This document shows, piece by piece, positions 48,923-58,022 of a DNA stretch of 64,000 nt (position 1 is the stretch's first letter; each line of letters starts with the position of its first letter). This stretch comes from Nostoc sp. ATCC 43529. Its GTDB lineage: Bacteria > Cyanobacteriota > Cyanobacteriia > Cyanobacteriales > Nostocaceae. Below the pieces are notes generated by a model that saw nothing but the letters and a program-made list of their open reading frames with translations, was not told the DNA's origin and searched no databases. Made by a program: the position numbers and the translations under genes. The stretch lies in the NCBI GenBank assembly GCA_003326205.1, contig LWTK01000020.1:186001-250000 (forward strand), given 5' to 3'.

Positions 48923-51085
48923 TTAAACTTTTGATTTTTCCAGTTTATTTCGATATTGCTGCATTCTCGCTTCATCTATACGATCTTGATTTTCTGCCAA
49001 AACTTCAAGTGCTGATTTTGCGAATTCTGTTTGACTCAAATTACAAAAGGTTGAAAATACCTGTGAGCGAATTTTTTCATCCAAATCAGGATTTATTTCT
49101 AGCTTTACTAATTCACTCAAAATATGTAACGATGGGTCATTGTCTGCTGTTTTTAAATTATTTGGATCTTCAGTTAAACAACTACCAGCAAACAATAAAT
49201 TATGATAATACAATTGTTCATTCTCTTTATCCTGCTCCAGAATAGCCCAAATGGCTTTAGCGATGGGTTTGGGTTTTTGGATCTCAATCAACAGTAATAA
49301 TACTTCTCGCCAGTGAGGATTATAGAGATGTTCTTTGATATGATGTAAGACTATTTCTTCATAACTACCTTCGCCGTTTTGATAACGATAATCTATTTCT
49401 TTAGCGCACAGATATTCCTGAAATGTTTTATGTACAAATGCATAGCAGTTTTTTCCTTGTTCATTTAGTAAACCAGAACGAGCAGAAATATAGTCGATAA
49501 AGTTTTCTGCTTCTTGCTTAGCCTCATAAAGTTCAATTTTTTTGAGATGTTGAATATCTTTACTTAATTGCTGAATAATTTCATCTCGTTCAACTATTGT
49601 ACTGGAATTCTTATCTTCTGCTGCAATTTGCTGGCAATGAATCCAATATGCCAATTTTTCCATTAATCGTTGCAAGTTTGTAAATTTTATATGTTCTAGT
49701 TTTTTATAAATAGGTGCTTGTTTTTCTTCAAATCGAATCATTTCCCAATTTAAGAGTAGGGTTTCTATTGCTGTTTCATAAAGTTTGTCACGCTTTTGAG
49801 GTAAACGCACTGCATCATATCGGTGTATTAAACAAACAAGTGTTAATAGTAGCGGATTTTCTACCAAGATTTTAATGCGTTCCTGCTTGTTTAATAGCTC
49901 TTTTAGGCTAGATTGCCGACGCTGTGATTCTTCTGAGTCTGAAAAACGAGTATTATACCATCTATCGATAAATAGATTAATCTTAGACTCGTCAAATGGC
50001 AGTATAAAATAGTGGGGAAATTTTGGAGTCTCAAAGAAATCTCGCTTATATTCCGCAGGACGAGATGTGATAATAACTCTGTTTTGAACATACTTATTAT
50101 TTGTGACAAAATAAGAAAGATGTCGTGCAACTTCTCTTTGCTTATTCTGATCAGCAATTTCGTCCAAACCATCAAGTAATATTACTGCTTTTCCTTGTTT
50201 GAGCCAATAATCAAAAAATCCTTCTGGTATATTATCTAAACTGTATTTGCGAGGAATACGCTCTTGTAAATATGTCAAAATATTAATTTCTGGCTGATTT
50301 GCTAAATCGCGAATCCGAATTAAAATTGGTAATAAATTTTCTGGCAATCCTAACTCTGCGAACTTCTTCTGTGCGACATTAGCAGCAAAATATTGCATTA
50401 AAGTACTTTTACCGGAACCAGGATCGCCCAAAATGACTATTTGTTGTGGGAGACTAGAATTCAACAATTTATTTGCTGAAATCATATCTTTGGAATTTAA
50501 TGAAACTCTATTAGCTTTTTGTTCCTTATTAATTACATCTGGAATTACAAAAATTTTTTCTAAAGGTTCGGGAATATCCCAGTCCTGTCCTTTCATTTTA
50601 ATTCCAGCAAAATGTATTTTTTCAGAATCTTTAATTATTTGCTTTAAATAATTATCTTTAGCAGCCTGATATCTTCCATAAACTGGAAGTTCTTGAAAAT
50701 ATATATTTATAAATGTTCGTACCCAAGGTTCAATATCGGGTTCATTTAGTTTAATTTTTTGTTCTTGCGCTACCTGCTTAAATGCCTCAATGAGATTCTG
50801 TATATCTGGAAATTTATCTTTTAGCGCGTTCTCTAATTCTGTCTGAACTCCTGAATATTCAAATACTTTTGCAAGGAATGTATCAATTTGCCTATCATCA
50901 CAAGCAAACAAAAGCCCTTTTTGTTTATTTTTATCTGCATCCTGAGCAGCTTTTATCCCTGTTTTAATAGCTTTCTCTAACTCTGTTGGATTTAATTGAC
51001 TTTGAGCTTTTTTAATAATTTCTTTTACAACCGTGGGTAAAACAGCTTTGAGTGCAGTTGTGGTAAAACCCAAAATATCTATCAT
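48923..51085 (-). CDS. NACHT NTPase without HEAT repeats
   Basis: QIVILGDPGSGKSTLMQYFAANVA, KAVILLDGLDEIADQNKQREVARHL, RVIITSRPAEYKRDFFETPKFPHYFILPFDESKI; clear paralogue of 45233-48679. Confidence 0.92.
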   Translation of the reverse strand: MIDILGFTTTALKAVLPTVVKEIIKKAQSQLNPTELEKAIKTGIKAAQDADKNKQKGLLFACDDRQIDTFLAKVFEYSGVQTELENALKDKFPDIQNLIEAFKQVAQEQKIKLNEPDIEPWVRTFINIYFQELPVYGRYQAAKDNYLKQIIKDSEKIHFAGIKMKGQDWDIPEPLEKIFVIPDVINKEQKANRVSLNSKDMISANKLLNSSLPQQIVILGDPGSGKSTLMQYFAANVAQKKFAELGLPENLLPILIRIRDLANQPEINILTYLQERIPRKYSLDNIPEGFFDYWLKQGKAVILLDGLDEIADQNKQREVARHLSYFVTNNKYVQNRVIITSRPAEYKRDFFETPKFPHYFILPFDESKINLFIDRWYNTRFSDSEESQRRQSSLKELLNKQERIKILVENPLLLTLVCLIHRYDAVRLPQKRDKLYETAIETLLLNWEMIRFEEKQAPIYKKLEHIKFTNLQRLMEKLAYWIHCQQIAAEDKNSSTIVERDEIIQQLSKDIQHLKKIELYEAKQEAENFIDYISARSGLLNEQGKNCYAFVHKTFQEYLCAKEIDYRYQNGEGSYEEIVLHHIKEHLYNPHWREVLLLLIEIQKPKPIAKAIWAILEQDKENEQLYYHNLLFAGSCLTEDPNNLKTADNDPSLHILSELVKLEINPDLDEKIRSQVFSTFCNLSQTEFAKSALEVLAENQDRIDEARMQQYRNKLEKSKV

Positions 51086-51569
51086 ATTATTCTTTTGCTA
51101 AAGTAATATAACTGTTTTTGACTTCATAATAAATAGTACTACAATCTCCTTTGATTTGTATTACAAAATAGACACGGTTATTCTTCATAATTTGTAAACA
51201 TGTGGCTTCAAGTAAAAGCTAGCAAAGTTCAGAGTATGACTAGATTTGCACTCTTTCAGGCTGCGATCGCAAATATCTATTAAGCCTAAAATTCACCGCA
51301 ACTATCTCTTAACGTTTATCAAAATTAGCACTATCTAAAATTAAGATAATCTTAAGAAGATGCTTTTAGAAATCCTCAGAGCAGTTTACTTTGCTTAGCT
51401 ACTCTTGTTTAATGAATTAAATTATTATGTAAAATTCTGCATTACTACTGCGATCGCAACGTAGTTGATGCTGAGTGTCCTGATTTGCGATCGCCAGACA
51501 AGACAAGCTGCAACTTAAATGCTACTTATAAGACAATGAATAAACCAGTAGAACATAGATTTACGAGAT

Positions 51570-53405
51570 ATGACAAACTTTATTAAACAAACTGTTGCTA
51601 GTTTAATTGGCACCGTACTGGGGCTAATTGTTTTCTGCGGTCTGGGAACCACTGGACTGTTCTTGCTGCTGTTGGCTGCTACTTCCACCAAAGACACTGG
51701 GCCGGAAGTCAAAGATAAGTCAGTGCTGGTTTTTGACTTGTCGATGAAAATTACTGATGGCGAACCTAATTCTGGCGAATTCTTTCAAAATGCACTCTCC
51801 GGTGCAGCTGAGGAGAGAATGACACTGCGTAAAGTTGTGGAAACCTTGGAAAAAGCGCGGCGCGATCCGCGAATTGTGGGTATCTATCTCGATGCTAGCC
51901 GCGCCAGCGAAACTAGTGATGTTGGCTATGCTTCTCTCAAAGAAATCCGCAAATCCTTAGAGGAATTCCGCACTAGCGGCAAAAAAGTTGTCGCTTATGG
52001 CAGCAATTGGAGCGAAAAAGAATATTATGTCAGTTCAGCGGCAAATTCCATCGTCCTTAATCCCTTGGGATTGATGGAAGTCAACGGTTTGAGTTCGCAA
52101 CTAATGTTCTTAACGGGAGCATTGCAGAAGTATGGTGTTGGTGTTCAAGTCGTGCGGGTGGGAAAATTTAAGGGAGCTGTTGAACCGTTGATTCTGACAA
52201 AGCTGAGTCCAGAAAACCGCGAACAAACTCAAAAATTATTGGATGATGTTTGGGGAGAATGGCGTGATGCTGTTGGTAGCAGTCGGAAAATTCAACCTGA
52301 ACAGCTACAGGCGATCGCAGATAATCAAGCATTGTTAGAAGCAACACAAGCGAAAGATAGCGGTTTGGTAGACCAAGTAGCATATGTTGATGAAGTGGTA
52401 AGCGACCTGAAAAAGCTTACAGGAAGCGACAAAGACGACAAAACATTCCGGCAAATTAACTTGAATGATTACGCACAAGTTTCCGGTAAATCTTTAGGTG
52501 TAGAACGCGACTCAAAAAATAAAATTGCCGTTGTTTATGCTGAAGGTGAGATTGTCGATGGTATAGGTGAAGATGGACAAGTAGGAGGCGATCGCTTTGC
52601 TAAAATCTTCAATAAACTGCGACAAGATAAAGATGTAAAAGCAGTTGTGCTGCGAATTAATAGCCCCGGTGGTAGCGCCACCGCCGCCGAAGTTATGCAG
52701 CGAGAAGTGAAATTAACTCGCCAAGAAAAACCAGTTGTAGTATCGATGGGCGATACCGCCGCCTCCGGTGGTTATTGGATTGCTAGCGACTCTAACCGGA
52801 TTTTTGCCGAACCAAATACAATTACAGGCTCAATTGGCGTGTTTGGGATATTACTGAATGGCCAAAAGTTGGCAAATGACAACGGTATCACCTGGGATTC
52901 AGTAAAAACCGGACTCTATGCTGATTCTCAAACAGCCTCTCGCCCGAAATCACCCCAAGAGTTAGCGCTTTATCAGCGCAGCGTTGACCGAATTTACAAC
53001 ATGTTTCTCAATAAAGTTTCCCAAGGTCGGAAACTCCCAGGACAAAAAGTAGCAGAAATCGCCCAAGGACGGGTTTGGTCGGGTGTAGCCGCCAAGGAAA
53101 TTGGTTTAGTAGATGAAATTGGCGGTTTGAATAGTGCGATCGCTTATGCTGCTAAGGAAGCGAAACTAGGAGAAGATTGGGAATTACAAGAATATCCCCG
53201 TTTTAGTACATTTGGAGAACGCTTTTTTGGCAAAGCAACTCAAGAGGTGCAGGACAGTTTAGGAATTGAGCCAACGCAAGTCCAAAAATCTAACCCCCTC
53301 ACCGCCGAATTCCAAAAACTGCAACAAGAAATCCAAATTCTGCAAAAAATGAACGACCCACAGGGAGTTTATGCCCGCTTACCTTTCAACTTGAAAATTG
53401 AGTAA
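51570..53405 (+). CDS. sppA: Signal peptide peptidase SppA (67K type)
   Basis: KDVKAVVLRINSPGGSATAAEVMQREVKLTRQEKPVVVSMGDTAASGGYWIASDSNRIFAEPNTITGSIGVFG; N-terminal TM segment. Confidence 0.95.
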   Translation: MTNFIKQTVASLIGTVLGLIVFCGLGTTGLFLLLLAATSTKDTGPEVKDKSVLVFDLSMKITDGEPNSGEFFQNALSGAAEERMTLRKVVETLEKARRDPRIVGIYLDASRASETSDVGYASLKEIRKSLEEFRTSGKKVVAYGSNWSEKEYYVSSAANSIVLNPLGLMEVNGLSSQLMFLTGALQKYGVGVQVVRVGKFKGAVEPLILTKLSPENREQTQKLLDDVWGEWRDAVGSSRKIQPEQLQAIADNQALLEATQAKDSGLVDQVAYVDEVVSDLKKLTGSDKDDKTFRQINLNDYAQVSGKSLGVERDSKNKIAVVYAEGEIVDGIGEDGQVGGDRFAKIFNKLRQDKDVKAVVLRINSPGGSATAAEVMQREVKLTRQEKPVVVSMGDTAASGGYWIASDSNRIFAEPNTITGSIGVFGILLNGQKLANDNGITWDSVKTGLYADSQTASRPKSPQELALYQRSVDRIYNMFLNKVSQGRKLPGQKVAEIAQGRVWSGVAAKEIGLVDEIGGLNSAIAYAAKEAKLGEDWELQEYPRFSTFGERFFGKATQEVQDSLGIEPTQVQKSNPLTAEFQKLQQEIQILQKMNDPQGVYARLPFNLKIE

Positions 53406-53409
53406 ATGA

Positions 53410-53525
53410 GCATGGGGCATGGGGCATGGGGCAAAGGGCAAGGGGCAAAGGGCAATGGGGAAAACAAAGATCTCTCCTTTTACCTTTTCCCTTTTACCTT
53501 TCCCCAAGGCGTTGCCATCTCCCCC
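53410..53525. repeat. Heptamer repeat plus dispersed low-complexity repeat
   Basis: ggggcatggggcatggggcaaagggcaa...ttttaccttttcccttttacctttccccaaggcgttgccatctcccc; about 80 bp nearly identical to 7688-7768. Confidence 0.85.
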
Positions 53526-53621
53526 CAAGACACCCTGTCAAAGATTTTTTAATTATGTGGAGAATACCGAGAAGGCATTACTTAGTGTAAATTACATTAA
53601 AGTCTTAAATGGAGATTGTCG

Positions 53622-54401
53622 ATGCAACTTCTCGAATGTCCTCGTGTTGCAGTCATCGCCGGAGAAAATGCGGTTCAGGTTTCTCAACTACCCGCTATAT
53701 GGCAAGAGATTGCGAGAGGAACCACGAGTGTGGGACTTTCCCAACCCCAAAGTTATGTTGAGATGGCACAGTTATTTCTATACAAATTAGAGCATGGTGA
53801 CGTTGATTTGTTTAGCGATCGCCCCCAACTAGCTCACTTAATACCGTCCTTCTCCCAAATCTTTGCACAACTGGCATGGGAAACCCTGGAATTTTTTGGA
53901 CAAGACTTTAAAAAACACAGCTATCCGAATTTTGCAGAAATTCTCCAGGATGTCCAATCAAAGGGAGTCGAGTATGCCGAGCAAGTAAAAGTAGCTCGTA
54001 TTGGTATAGATTTATTCAATGAATTTGGTTATGAACTGCCTGCCAGCTTCTATCATGTACATTTAGCACCAATTTACCGGGATCATGTTTTTGAAGAACG
54101 CGCCTTACGATTCGATCCCCGTGATATAGAACATAAGCGTTCTTGGGATGCCATACTCCATGCAGGCAAGGTATTTGCAATCCAGATGAAGGTGCAAAGT
54201 ATTGCCTCAAAATACGGTTTTACTTATCAACATGGCTGCGGTTGCAACTCTCACCTCTCTTCCATCGATCCTGCACATGGCGCATTTGAGTATGAATTGA
54301 GTCCAGAAAAGCGCCAGCGATGGATTCGCAGTTTCATTTGGACTACTTGGTATGAGTATGCTTTCTTTGCGATCGTACCGAATACGAGTTACTTAGTATA
54401 A
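53622..54401 (+). CDS. Hypothetical protein with Cys/His cluster (YQHGCGCNSHLSSIDPAHG)
   Basis: Long ORF (listed from 53616, ATG also at 53622); no recognised domain. Confidence 0.65.
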   Translation: MQLLECPRVAVIAGENAVQVSQLPAIWQEIARGTTSVGLSQPQSYVEMAQLFLYKLEHGDVDLFSDRPQLAHLIPSFSQIFAQLAWETLEFFGQDFKKHSYPNFAEILQDVQSKGVEYAEQVKVARIGIDLFNEFGYELPASFYHVHLAPIYRDHVFEERALRFDPRDIEHKRSWDAILHAGKVFAIQMKVQSIASKYGFTYQHGCGCNSHLSSIDPAHGAFEYELSPEKRQRWIRSFIWTTWYEYAFFAIVPNTSYLV

Positions 54402-54402
54402 G

Positions 54403-54508
54403 AGGGACTGGGGAGATAGGGAGATGGGGAGATGGGGAGATGAGGGGACAAGGAGAATAATTCTTAACTCCTAACTCCTAACTCCCCACTCCTAACTCCC
54501 CACCCCCT
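54403..54508. repeat. Heptamer/nonamer tandem repeats (ggggagat, taactcc)
   Basis: gggagatggggagatggggagatgagggga and ctaactcctaactcctaactccccactcctaactcccc. Confidence 0.85.
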
Positions 54509-54509
54509 T

Positions 54510-55040
54510 TTACCCATTCTCATCCAAAATTGTCCCTTCTATATTGGCTCCCTCTAAATTTGCTCCGCTTAAATTTGCTTGGTTTAAGTCTGCTTCACTA
54601 AGATTTGCCTGGGACAAGTCGGCTACCGTTAAATCTGCACCACTCAAATCGGCTCCATTTAAATTTGCAGCAATTAAGCTTGCTTGCTGTAATTCTGCCT
54701 CAGTTAAGTTAGTTTCAATCAGCTTGGCAACTGTCAAATCAGCCTGACTCAAATTAGCTCCATCTAATGTTGCTCCATCCAAGATGGCTCCATCTAGAAT
54801 CGCTCCAGTTAAGTTGCTACCAGTGAGGTTGGCATCACTCAAATCTGCTCCGTTCAAGTCTGCACCAACAAAACTAGTTTGTGCTAAATTTGCGTGACTC
54901 AAATTAGCTCCGTCTAAGATGGCTTTATCTAAAATTGCGCCTTTGAGGTTAGCTTCCCTAAGGTTGGCTTCACTCAAGTTAACACCAGTAAAATCTCTTA
55001 TGCCTGCTGCATAATTTTTTAGGAGTTGTTCTGCTTTCAT
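54510..55040 (-). CDS. Pentapeptide-repeat protein
   Basis: VNLSEANLREANLKGAILDKAILDGANLSHANLAQTSFVGADLNGADLSDANL... Confidence 0.94.
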   Translation of the reverse strand: MKAEQLLKNYAAGIRDFTGVNLSEANLREANLKGAILDKAILDGANLSHANLAQTSFVGADLNGADLSDANLTGSNLTGAILDGAILDGATLDGANLSQADLTVAKLIETNLTEAELQQASLIAANLNGADLSGADLTVADLSQANLSEADLNQANLSGANLEGANIEGTILDENG

Positions 55041-55292
55041 ATCTGTTTTGCGTCTGTTGCTGTGGTAATGAACGTTGAATTGAAGCTACCCAGACAGGCA
55101 GAAATCCCCGGAAAGCGCTACATGAGGATCTATTGGTCGAGTGAAAGTGAATAACATTTATCTAGTTTAGCCATTCTCAACAGCCAGTGCTACTACCTAG
55201 AGTGATGAAATACTTTCATACTTGAGAGAGATGTTTAGGAATTATTTAAGCATTAAGGCAAAGCGATCGCTATACTCTATTGTGGTATTCGT

Positions 55293-56192
55293 ATGGCACA
55301 GGTTATGGCAAAACCAATTCGTATTCTTTTGCAGACTACGATTCCTACAACTGAAGATGATTGGAGCATTTTTCGTTTCTCAATGTTGCAAGATTACTTA
55401 GCATCAATTAAAGATGAAGCGGGAAATTCTTTATTTGAAGTTACGGGACGCGATTACGAGCCTAATGGAGTTGGTGACCCAGTATTAAGTACACTTGATA
55501 AATCAGATTTTGATGAACTTTGGCTATTTGCTTTAGATGTCGGTGATGGTTTAACCGAAAAGGACATTGCCGGAATTAATGCTTTTCGGCAACGCGGTGG
55601 TGGTATTCTGACAACACGCGATCATCAAGATATGGGCTGTTCGATGTGCGGTTTAATTGACATTGGTGATGTCCATTATTTCAACACAAAAAACCCCGAT
55701 CCTGATGAATCTCGCTGGAGCCGAGATGACTCATATACAACTTATATTTCTTGGCCTAACTATCATTCTGGGGCTAACGGTGATTATCAAAAAATTACCA
55801 TTGTTGAACCCATTCACGAAGTTTTGAAAAATCCCAATTCAGCTTCGGGATATATCGAGTTTTTTCCCGCGCATCCCCACGAAGGTGGCATTGGTGCGCC
55901 TTTAGGCAATGAAAATGCGCGAGTAATTGCCTTAGGAAAAAGTTTAGTTACCGGCCGTAAGTTCAATCTACTTGTAGTAATCGATCATCATCAAGATGCA
56001 CAAGGAAATAGATTAGGACGAGCAGTAGCTAATTCCAGCTTCCACCATTTAGTAGATTACAACTGGGACATTGAAAAAGGCTGTCCTACTTTTGTAGATG
56101 AAGCACCGGGAGATGCTATGAAAAAAGAACCACGCGCTTTGGAAGATATCAAAACCTATGTGCGTAATGTGGCTTTCTGGCTAGCAAATTAA
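55293..56192 (+). CDS. Hypothetical protein, possible ThuA/class I GATase-like fold
   Basis: FDELWLFALDVGDGLTEKDIAGINAFRQRGGGILTTRDHQDMGCSMCGL...FFPAHPHEGGIG; by-eye resemblance only. Confidence 0.6.
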   Translation: MAQVMAKPIRILLQTTIPTTEDDWSIFRFSMLQDYLASIKDEAGNSLFEVTGRDYEPNGVGDPVLSTLDKSDFDELWLFALDVGDGLTEKDIAGINAFRQRGGGILTTRDHQDMGCSMCGLIDIGDVHYFNTKNPDPDESRWSRDDSYTTYISWPNYHSGANGDYQKITIVEPIHEVLKNPNSASGYIEFFPAHPHEGGIGAPLGNENARVIALGKSLVTGRKFNLLVVIDHHQDAQGNRLGRAVANSSFHHLVDYNWDIEKGCPTFVDEAPGDAMKKEPRALEDIKTYVRNVAFWLAN

Positions 56193-56270
56193 ACAAAAAT
56201 TTTACTGGTCAAATTTTGGATTTGAGATTTTGAATTTTCGATTGAAGATTCAAAATCCAAAATTTTAAAT

Positions 56271-56357
56271 GTAGGGTGTGTTGTCGCGCAGCGCAACGCA
56301 CCTTAAATTCTACAGACCACTAGAAGGTGCGTTAGCCTACGGCATAACACACCCTAC
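56271..56357. repeat. Palindromic dispersed repeat
   Basis: GTAGGGTGTGTTGT...AACGCACCTT / AAGGTGCGTT...ATAACACACCCTAC. Confidence 0.88.
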
Positions 56358-56361
56358 AGAC

Positions 56362-56482
56362 TAGTGGTTCGTCGCATTAATTTTGAGGGATAAATACGTT
56401 TGTAGTAAGGACTTTAGTCCTTGATTTTTAAGCACTAAAGTGCTTACTACGAACCTTTCAGAACTAATGCGATAGACCACTA
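56362..56482. mobile_element. MITE with the same IS630-type TIRs as 30063-31663
   Basis: TA-gtggttcgtcgcattaatt...gaactaatgcgatagaccac-TA; core carries taaggactttagtcctt and agcactaaagtgct hairpins. Confidence 0.85.
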
Positions 56483-56588
56483 GCCTATTGGTAATCTTGA
56501 AAAGAGAGATTTTTATTATAGACAATTTTTAAGCGATCGCTCTATTTTATCAACAGTTAATTAAACTGATATTTTGTAACTCCAATAT

Positions 56589-57338
56589 CTAATCTTCAAT
56601 CCCTTTGACACACTCAATACCAATTATGGGTACGCAGTCAATAAAATCCTGCCAAAACTCTTGACCAAATTCTTCCACACCTTCAGGAGAAACTATTGGT
56701 TTTTGCCAGCGAATCTCTTGGAAACCAACACTCCGAAATGCCCATTCATAAGTTTCTGTGCTGAGATAATAGTTATCAAAGCTAAATTCCTGCCCATTAC
56801 CATAAATTGTATATGTTATCGGCGTGCCTTCTATTAATGGCGAGTTGATACTTTTAATAAGTCCATATTTTTTAGTTGCAAGATAAGATGTAGGCGGTTG
56901 AGAAGCATTATTATTCATGGTCACAAAACGACCACCTGGTTGCAGATTGATAAATATGGTCTGACACATTTTGAGTAATTCTTCTTTCGTTTGAGCATAA
57001 TTTAATAAAAAAGAAGCCGCCACCAAATCAAAGTTGCCAATTTTGCCGAGTTCGAGTACATCCGCAAGAATATATTCAATATCTTGGGGTTGCGTAGCTT
57101 CTTCCTGCTTTGCGAGTTCAATCATTTTTTCAGAAATTTCTACTCCTACCACCTTTGCTGCACTTTGGAGTTTGAATTGTCTGGTATAGAATCCTTCGCC
57201 GCAAGCCAAATCAAGGATTGATTTGTCAACTAAATCCCCAAGCAAATTAAAGTATGTATATGCCTCAATATGTAAGCGAAAGGGCAATTGTTTGGATTTT
57301 TTATACTGCTCGGCTATAGAGTCATAATAGGCTGTCAT
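56589..57338 (-). CDS. Class I SAM-dependent methyltransferase
   Basis: KSILDLACGEGFYTRQFKLQSAAKVVGVEISEKMIELAKQEE...FDLVAASFLLNYAQTKEEL...LQPGGRFVTMN. Confidence 0.92.
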   Translation of the reverse strand: MTAYYDSIAEQYKKSKQLPFRLHIEAYTYFNLLGDLVDKSILDLACGEGFYTRQFKLQSAAKVVGVEISEKMIELAKQEEATQPQDIEYILADVLELGKIGNFDLVAASFLLNYAQTKEELLKMCQTIFINLQPGGRFVTMNNNASQPPTSYLATKKYGLIKSINSPLIEGTPITYTIYGNGQEFSFDNYYLSTETYEWAFRSVGFQEIRWQKPIVSPEGVEEFGQEFWQDFIDCVPIIGIECVKGIED

Positions 57339-57538
57339 TGGTATCTGCTCAGGTTATAAAATGTTTGTATCAATTTACTTTATCGCTTTTGTTTAAGTAT
57401 ACAAAAAAGTAATTTATATTTACTTTTTACAACACAACTTTAGCTAATTAGTAATTAGTAATTATTTTAAATTGCGTCCTCTTCCGTGTTGTTATAGTGA
57501 GTTTAACTATGCAATTTAAAAACGCATCAGCTTCTTAA

Positions 57539-57910
57539 CTACCAACCCAATGCTTCGCTGATTTGTCCTGCCAGTTTCAGGGGACGAAAAGGTTTGGCAA
57601 AGACAGCAGCTACATCTAAGCCTGTAAAGCTATCTCGATCTGAATCTTGGACTTTAGCAGTTAGTAAAATTACTGGAATTGACTGAGTGACAGGGTTAGC
57701 CTTGAGTTGTTGCAGAGTGGCACGCCCATCCATATCAGGCATCATCATATCTAATAAAATAACATCAAGTTTAAAGTTGGCGGCTACGTTCAACGCTTCC
57801 CGTCCAGAACAAGCAGTCAACACGTTCCAACCAGCACCCATTTCTAATCCCAATTTTGCGATCGCCTGCACATCTTCTTCATCATCAACAATTAAAATAC
57901 TTCTGTTCAT
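57539..57910 (-). CDS. Single-domain response regulator
   Basis: RSILIVDDEEDVQAIAKLGLE...LDVILLDMMMPDMDGRATLQQL...VILLTAK...FAKPFRP. Confidence 0.94.
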   Translation of the reverse strand: MNRSILIVDDEEDVQAIAKLGLEMGAGWNVLTACSGREALNVAANFKLDVILLDMMMPDMDGRATLQQLKANPVTQSIPVILLTAKVQDSDRDSFTGLDVAAVFAKPFRPLKLAGQISEALGW

Positions 57911-58022
57911 AGTGTCACTTTCGCATGATATGTGATGCTGGTTAGCTTGATTTTTCTGGAATTATTCTAAAATGGGATCGGGGAAAAGTAGGGTAAAACT
58001 TTTGTTCTTTGCCATTCATAAA

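Noticed and set aside
53419-53790. 123-aa ORF MGHGAKGKGQRAMGKTKISPF...
   Set aside because: Translates the heptamer/low-complexity repeat and overlaps the better ORF at 53622
54544-54747. ORF opposite the pentapeptide-repeat gene (FAPLKFAWFKSASLRFAW...)
   Set aside because: Antisense translation of the A(D/N)LxxA repeat
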